From the NCBI GenBank assembly GCA_963833495.1, contig CAWHYJ010000020.1, positions 310,001 to 374,000 of the forward strand: 64,000 nt of DNA, given 5' to 3'. Made by a program: the position numbers and the translations under genes. Under the pieces are notes generated by a model, which was given only the letters and a program-made list of their open reading frames with translations, ran no database searches and was not told the origin of the DNA. The stretch comes from Fodinibacter sp963833495 (GTDB taxonomy: Bacteria; Actinomycetota; Actinomycetes; Actinomycetales; Dermatophilaceae). This document shows positions 59,713 to 64,000 of this stretch, one piece after another (the first letter of the stretch is position 1; each line of letters begins with the position of its first letter).

Positions 59713-59732
59713 CCTCGGCCTCCGGGCCGAGG
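59713..59732 (-). terminator. hairpin between rpmJ and rpsM
   Basis: CCTCGGCC and GGCCGAGG form a perfect 8-base-pair stem with a 4-base loop. A second inverted repeat, CACCTG with 7 bases and CAGGTG, lies at 59748-59766. The 231-base gap between rpmJ and rpsM is long for this operon, so the two hairpins may form an attenuator or S4/S13 regulatory leader. Confidence 0.4.
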
Positions 59733-59872
59733 GTGACGTCCCGCGCCCACCTGCGACATCCAGGTGACCCGTCGGGGGTCGGGTGCTGCGTGCTGCATTC
59801 ACTTGTGCGTGTGCTCGAAGCCCTGTGGACTCGTGCGGCCCCTCATCGAGGCGGTGCTGCGTCTGACTCGCG

Positions 59873-59986
59873 TCAGCCCTGGCGCTGCTTGTGGCGCAGG
59901 TTCTCGCAGATCACCATGACCCGCCCGTTGCGGCGGATCACCTTGCACTTGTCACAGATCTTCTTGACGCTCGGCTGAACCTTCAT
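59873..59986 (-). CDS. rpmJ: 50S ribosomal protein L36
   Basis: A 37-residue bL36: MKVQPSVKKICDKCKVIRRN and GRVMVICENLRHKQRQG. The zinc ribbon is complete (Cys11, Cys14, Cys27, His32), the zinc-binding form of the protein. ATG 59986; the short length hides it inside a longer open frame. Confidence 0.96.
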   Translation of the reverse strand: MKVQPSVKKICDKCKVIRRNGRVMVICENLRHKQRQG

Positions 59987-60018
59987 GTCGCCTTTGCTGT
60001 CTCGTCGATGACTGTGTT

Positions 60019-60240
60019 CTAGCGGTAGCGGAAGACGATGCGGCCGCGGGTCAGGTCGTAGGGGCTCAGCTCCACCACCACACGGTCCTCGGGGAGGATC
60101 CGGATGTAGTGCTGGCGCATCTTCCCGGAGATGTGCGCGAGGACCTTGTGACCGTTCGATAGCTCTACCCGGAACATCGCGTTCGGGAGTGCCTCGACGA
60201 TCGTGCCCTCGATCTCGATGACGCCGTCCTTCTTGGCCAT
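60019..60240 (-). CDS. infA: translation initiation factor IF-1
   Basis: A 73-residue IF-1, an OB-fold protein that occupies the ribosomal A site at initiation: MAKKDGVIEIEGTIVEALPN, FRVELSNGHKVLAHISGKMR, then VVVELSPYDLTRGRIVFRYR. First gene of the alpha operon here; ATG start with a GAGAGGG ribosome binding site (as seen on the minus strand). A weak -10 (TAGTAT at 60361-60366, minus strand) lies about 120 bases upstream. Confidence 0.97.
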   Translation of the reverse strand: MAKKDGVIEIEGTIVEALPNAMFRVELSNGHKVLAHISGKMRQHYIRILPEDRVVVELSPYDLTRGRIVFRYR

Positions 60241-60420
60241 ACCCTCTCAATCCGCCGTTGGGCGACTCTTCGGTGGTGTCGATCCGCCCATGGAAATCGG
60301 CCCCGTGCTGCTCACGCAGGAAAACACCCATGCGAGGAACGCACACGTGACCGACGTTCAATACTACGGGAGCGGGACCCTGAGCACGAAATCGGTGGAT
60401 GCCGTGCCCCCGGCCGCCGC

Positions 60421-61419
60421 TCAGGCGCGCTCTCGCAGGTCGGCGACGTAGAGCTCGAGGATGCGCGCGGTGCCGTCGACCGCGCTCAGCTCGCCGGCCC
60501 GCACCGCCCGCTCGACCTCGGCCTGCTCGGCCTGCACGGAGGGCGCGTCGCGCACGGCGTCGTGCAGCTGGGCGTCGACCATGGCCCACATCCAGTCCTG
60601 CTGCTGGCGGGCCCGGCGCACCTCGAGCGACCCCTGGGCCTGGAGGTGCTCGCGGTGCTCGAGCACGGCCGACCACACCTCGTCGAGGCCGGTGCCGGTC
60701 TCGGCCGAGCAGGTGAGCACCGGCGGGCGGCGGGTGTTCGGCCCCGGCATCATCATCCGCATGGCGCCGGCGAGCTCGCGGGCCGCGCCCCGGGCGGGGC
60801 CCTCCCCGTCGCCGTCAGCCTTGTTGACCGCGATGACGTCGGCGAGCTCGAGGATGCCGCGCTTGATGCCCTGCAGCTGGTCGCCGGCCCGGGCCAGGGT
60901 GAGCAGCAGGAAGGTGTCGACCATCTCCGACACCGCGATCTCGTTCTGCCCGACCCCCACGGTCTCGACGATCACCACGTCGTAGCCCGCGGCCTCGAGC
61001 ACGAGCATCGACTCCCGGGTCGCCCGGGCCACGCCGCCGAGCTGGCTGCCCGAGGGGCTGGGCCGGATGAAGGCCGCCTCGCTCGCGGCGAGCTCGGCCA
61101 TCCGGGTGCGGTCCCCGAGGATCGAGCCGCCGGTGCGGCGCGAGGTGGGGTCGACCGCCACGACCGCGACGCGCGAGCCGCGCTCGAGCAGCCGGCATCC
61201 CATGGCGTTGATGAACGTCGACTTGCCGGCGCCGGGCACCCCGCTGATGCCGACCCGCACCGAGCCGCCGGTGGCGTCGGCGATCGAGACGAGCAGCTCG
61301 GCCGCCTGCTCACGGTGGTCGTGGCGGGTGGACTCGAGCAGGGTGATGGCCCGGGCCACGTGCTGGCGCGAGCCGGCGCGCACCCCGGCGGCGAGGTCCG
61401 CGACGTCGACCGCCCTCAC
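60421..61419 (-). CDS. meaB: methylmalonyl-CoA mutase-associated GTPase MeaB
   Basis: A 332-residue G3E-type GTPase: Walker A GVPGAGKST near residue 60, DPTSRRTGGSILGDRTRM, VETVGVGQNE for the switch, and NKADGDG for guanine. It loads and protects the adenosylcobalamin of methylmalonyl-CoA mutase. GTG start overlaps the mutase stop by 4 bases (GTGA). Confidence 0.94.
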   Translation of the reverse strand: MRAVDVADLAAGVRAGSRQHVARAITLLESTRHDHREQAAELLVSIADATGGSVRVGISGVPGAGKSTFINAMGCRLLERGSRVAVVAVDPTSRRTGGSILGDRTRMAELAASEAAFIRPSPSGSQLGGVARATRESMLVLEAAGYDVVIVETVGVGQNEIAVSEMVDTFLLLTLARAGDQLQGIKRGILELADVIAVNKADGDGEGPARGAARELAGAMRMMMPGPNTRRPPVLTCSAETGTGLDEVWSAVLEHREHLQAQGSLEVRRARQQQDWMWAMVDAQLHDAVRDAPSVQAEQAEVERAVRAGELSAVDGTARILELYVADLRERA

Positions 61420-63572
61420 TCGAGCCGCTCGCGCAGCTCGTGGACCAGGTCGATGGCGGCCCGGCTGATCACCGTGCCGGGCGGGTAGATGGCGTCGGCC
61501 CCGGCGGCGCGCAGCGCGTCGAAGTCCTGGGCCGGGATGACGCCGCCCACGACGATCATCAGGTCCTGGCGGCCGAGGGCGTCGAGCTCGGCGCGCAGGG
61601 CCGGCACCAGGGTGAGGTGCCCGGCGGCCAGCGAGCTGACCCCGACGACGTGTACGTCGGCCTCGACGGCCTGGCGCGCGACCTCGGCGGGCGTCTGGAA
61701 CAGCGGGCCCACGTCGACGTCGAAGCCGAGGTCGGCGAAGGCCGTCGAGATGACCTTCTGGCCGCGGTCGTGGCCGTCCTGCCCCATCTTGGCGACCAGG
61801 ATGCGCGGCCGGCGGCCCTGTTCCTTCTCGAACTGCTCGACGAGCGCCTGCGCCTCGTGGACCGTCTCGTCCTCCCCCGCCTCGGCGCTGTACACGCCCC
61901 CGATCGTACGGATCTGGGCGGTGTACCGGCCGAAGACCTCCTCCATCGCGGCCGACATCTCACCGACCGTGGCCATGGCCCGGGCGGCGTCGATGGCGAG
62001 CGCCAGCAGGTTGGTGTCGAGCGTCCCGTCGGAACCGGACCGGGCGGCATCCGTGAGGCGCTGTAGCGCAGCCCTGGTGGCGACCTCGTCGCGCTCGGCG
62101 CGCAGCCGCTCGAGCTTGGCGAGCTGGCTGGCGCGCACCGCGGCGTTGTCGACTCGCCGCACCTCGATCGGCTCGTCCTCGTCGACGGGGTAGCGGTTGA
62201 CGCCCAGGACCGGCTGCTGGCCGGAGTCGATGCGGGCCTGGGTGCGGGCGGCGGCCTCCTCGATGCGCATCTTGGGGATGCCGGCCTCGATCGCCTTGGC
62301 CATGCCGCCTGCGGCCTCGACCTCCTCGATGTGCTGCCAGGCGCGCTGCGCGAGGTCGGCGGTGAGCCGCTCGACGTAGGCGGAGCCGGCCCACGGGTCG
62401 ATGACCCGGGTGGTGCCCGACTCCTGCTGCAGCACCAGCTGGGTGTTGCGGGCGATGCGGGCGGAGAAGTCGGTGGGCAGCGCGACGGCCTCGTCGAGGG
62501 CGTTGGTGTGCAGGCTCTGGGTGTGGCCCTGGGTCGACGCCATCGCCTCGATGCAGGTGCGCACGACGTTGTTGAAGACGTCCTGCGCGGTGAGCGACCA
62601 CCCGCTGGTCTGGCTGTGGGTGCGCAGGCTCAGGGACTTGGGGTTGGTCGCGCCCTGGTCCTTGACCAGGCGCGCCCAGAGCAGGCGGGCGGCCCGCATC
62701 TTGGCGACCTCCATGAAGAAGTTCATGCCGATCGCCCAGAAGAACGACAGCCGCGGGGCGAACGCGTCGACGTCGAGGCCCACCGCCTTGCCGGCCCGCA
62801 GGTACTCCACGCCGTCGGCGAGGGTGTAGGCGAGCTCGAGGTCCTGCGTGGCTCCGGCCTCCTGCATGTGGTAGCCGGAGATCGAGATCGAGTTGAACCG
62901 CGGCATCTTCTGGCTGCTGAACGCGAAGATGTCGCTGATGATCCGCATCGACGGCAGCGGCGGGTAGATGTAGGTGTTGCGGACCATGAACTCCTTGAGG
63001 ATGTCGTTCTGGATGGTCCCGGTGAGCTGCTCGGGGGCGACCCCCTGCTCCTCGGCCGCGACGACGAACAGCGCGAGGATCGGGATGACCGCGCCGTTCA
63101 TCGTCATCGACACCGACATCTGGTCGAGCGGGATGCGGTCGAAGAGCGTGCGCATGTCGTAGATCGAGTCGATCGCGACCCCTGCCATGCCGACGTCGCC
63201 GGTGACCCGCGGGTGGTCCGAGTCGTAGCCGCGGTGGGTGGCGAGGTCGAAGGCGACCGACAGGCCCTTCTGGCCGGCCGCGAGGTTGCGCCGGTAGAAC
63301 GCGTTGCTCTCCTCCGCGGTGGAGAAGCCGGCGTACTGGCGGATGGTCCACGGCTGGGTGGTGTACATCGTGGGGTACGGGCCACGCAGGTAGGGCGGCG
63401 CGCCCGGCACGGTGTCGAGGAAGTCGAGCCCGGCCAGGTCGGCCTCGGTGTAAAGGGGCTTGACCGGGATCTGCTCGGGGGTGACCCACGGCTCGCCCTC
63501 GGGAGCCGGTGCCGTGTCATCTGGCCGGCCATCGCCGAGGTCGAGGGTGGTGAAGTCGGGGACGGCGCTCAT
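61416..63572 (-). CDS. mutB: methylmalonyl-CoA mutase large (catalytic) subunit
   Basis: A 718-residue large subunit. TIRQYAGFSTAEESNAFYRR and GLSVAFDLATHRGYDSDHPR begin the TIM barrel that holds the CoA substrate; the C-terminal cobalamin-binding domain has KMGQDGHDRGQKVI with the base-ligand histidine, and VVGGVIPAQDFDAL. It interconverts methylmalonyl-CoA and succinyl-CoA with adenosylcobalamin, for propionate catabolism or propionyl-CoA supply. Its start overlaps the small-subunit stop by 4 bases. Confidence 0.95.
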   Translation of the reverse strand: MSAVPDFTTLDLGDGRPDDTAPAPEGEPWVTPEQIPVKPLYTEADLAGLDFLDTVPGAPPYLRGPYPTMYTTQPWTIRQYAGFSTAEESNAFYRRNLAAGQKGLSVAFDLATHRGYDSDHPRVTGDVGMAGVAIDSIYDMRTLFDRIPLDQMSVSMTMNGAVIPILALFVVAAEEQGVAPEQLTGTIQNDILKEFMVRNTYIYPPLPSMRIISDIFAFSSQKMPRFNSISISGYHMQEAGATQDLELAYTLADGVEYLRAGKAVGLDVDAFAPRLSFFWAIGMNFFMEVAKMRAARLLWARLVKDQGATNPKSLSLRTHSQTSGWSLTAQDVFNNVVRTCIEAMASTQGHTQSLHTNALDEAVALPTDFSARIARNTQLVLQQESGTTRVIDPWAGSAYVERLTADLAQRAWQHIEEVEAAGGMAKAIEAGIPKMRIEEAAARTQARIDSGQQPVLGVNRYPVDEDEPIEVRRVDNAAVRASQLAKLERLRAERDEVATRAALQRLTDAARSGSDGTLDTNLLALAIDAARAMATVGEMSAAMEEVFGRYTAQIRTIGGVYSAEAGEDETVHEAQALVEQFEKEQGRRPRILVAKMGQDGHDRGQKVISTAFADLGFDVDVGPLFQTPAEVARQAVEADVHVVGVSSLAAGHLTLVPALRAELDALGRQDLMIVVGGVIPAQDFDALRAAGADAIYPPGTVISRAAIDLVHELRERLE

Positions 63573-64000
63573 CGCGAACCCTCCGTGCTGGTGGTCGTGG
63601 GGGCAGCGGTGGCCGGGTCGGGCGGGGCGCCGAGCCGGTCGAGCAGGTCGGAGAGGAACGCCACGACGTCCATCCCCTCGTGCACCTCGCCGTCGACCTG
63701 GTCGGCGGCGTCCCCGAGCTCGCTGGCTCGCCCGGCGACGAGCACCCGCTGGACCGCGGCGCGCAGGTCGGCGACCGCAGCCTGACCCTCGCCGGCATAG
63801 GTCTTGGGGCTCGATGCGAGGACGGCGACCTTCGACCCCTCGTCGGTCGCCCGGATGCCGCCTGCGGCGAGCAGGTTGGTGACGAAGGCCTGCCGGGCAC
63901 CGAACTCGCGCCGGGTGCCCAACGTGCGGACGATGACGCTGGGGTCGCCCACCGTCATGGCCCGGTCACGCAGCCGCTCGAACACCATCGAGTCGCGCCG
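63569..64000 (-). CDS. mutA: methylmalonyl-CoA mutase small subunit, C-terminal part (cut by window edge)
   Basis: Only the last 140 or so residues of about 600 are inside the window; the frame is open to the edge. VIVRTLGTRREFGARQAFVT, LLAAGGIRATDEGSKVAVLA and an alanine/threonine-rich end fit the degenerate cobalamin-like domain of MutA, which lacks the cobalt-ligand histidine. Position directly before mutB supports it. The N-terminus lies beyond 64000. Confidence 0.85.
   Translation of the reverse strand, partial: RRDSMVFERLRDRAMTVGDPSVIVRTLGTRREFGARQAFVTNLLAAGGIRATDEGSKVAVLASSPKTYAGEGQAAVADLRAAVQRVLVAGRASELGDAADQVDGEVHEGMDVVAFLSDLLDRLGAPPDPATAAPTTTSTEGSR

Noticed and set aside
1..64000. 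CRISPR array, tRNA or rRNA genes
   Set aside because: No regularly spaced short repeats, tRNA T-loop/acceptor pairs or conserved rRNA segments were seen by eye. A covariance-model search would be decisive.

Overview
The window is very GC-rich DNA from an actinobacterium, most likely Micrococcales and close to Intrasporangiaceae/Dermatophilaceae. The lineage call is inference. It rests on actinobacterial gene order (infA-rpmJ-rpsM-rpsK-rpsD-rpoA-rplQ-truA; rplM-rpsI-glmM; ispH-xseA-xseB-DUF4245), many GTG starts, dense GTGA/ATGA stop-start overlaps, and families typical of the phylum (DUF3024, DUF4245, DUF2993, DUF480).

The window splits at the 3' end of ychF (about 21.7 kb). The left third is accessory: low gene density, broken genes and paralogous sugar-uptake genes. 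From the left it holds a zinc-ribbon micro-ORF, a C-terminal scrap of a sulfite-oxidase-like gene, a YdeI-like protein, and a divergent alpha/beta-hydrolase/TetR pair with an operator. Next come an SDR oxidoreductase and a glycosyltransferase cut off after about 55 codons. A large leftward sugar ABC operon follows: YtfQ-like binding lipoprotein, two ATPases, YtfT- and YjfF-like permeases, and a LacI regulator as the last gene. Two LacI-type palindromes lie upstream of it.

From 13.76 to 21.72 kb lies a segment bounded by direct repeats of the ychF 3' end and its downstream DNA. This is what repeated site-specific integration into ychF would leave. Inside are a DUF3024 / wHTH-nucleotidyltransferase / HEPN operon (toxin-antitoxin or defence-like), a decayed type I restriction R-subunit N-terminus, and a frameshifted tyrosine integrase. 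It also holds a DUF480-methyltransferase fusion, a sarcosine-oxidase-like flavoenzyme, and a divergent marR/azoR pair with two palindromic operators.

From ychF rightward the DNA is compact core chromosome: Nudix and HIT-like genes, rmuC, a SulP/diacylglycerol-kinase/PAP2 operon, ispH, a broken tetR, xseAB, a PfkB kinase and class I fumarase, a secreted protein with a 79-residue tandem duplication, carbonic anhydrase with MOSC, a GH1 glucosidase, lhgO, ohr, glmM, rpsI-rplM, an ArsR/MFS operon, and a secreted GH13 amylase that stops where related amylopullulanases begin a second catalytic domain. After these come an ABC-F protein, truA, the alpha-operon ribosomal genes with rpoA, infA, and the methylmalonyl-CoA mutase locus (meaB, large subunit, and the small-subunit C-terminus at the right edge).

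No tRNA, rRNA, CRISPR array or intact transposase was seen by eye.
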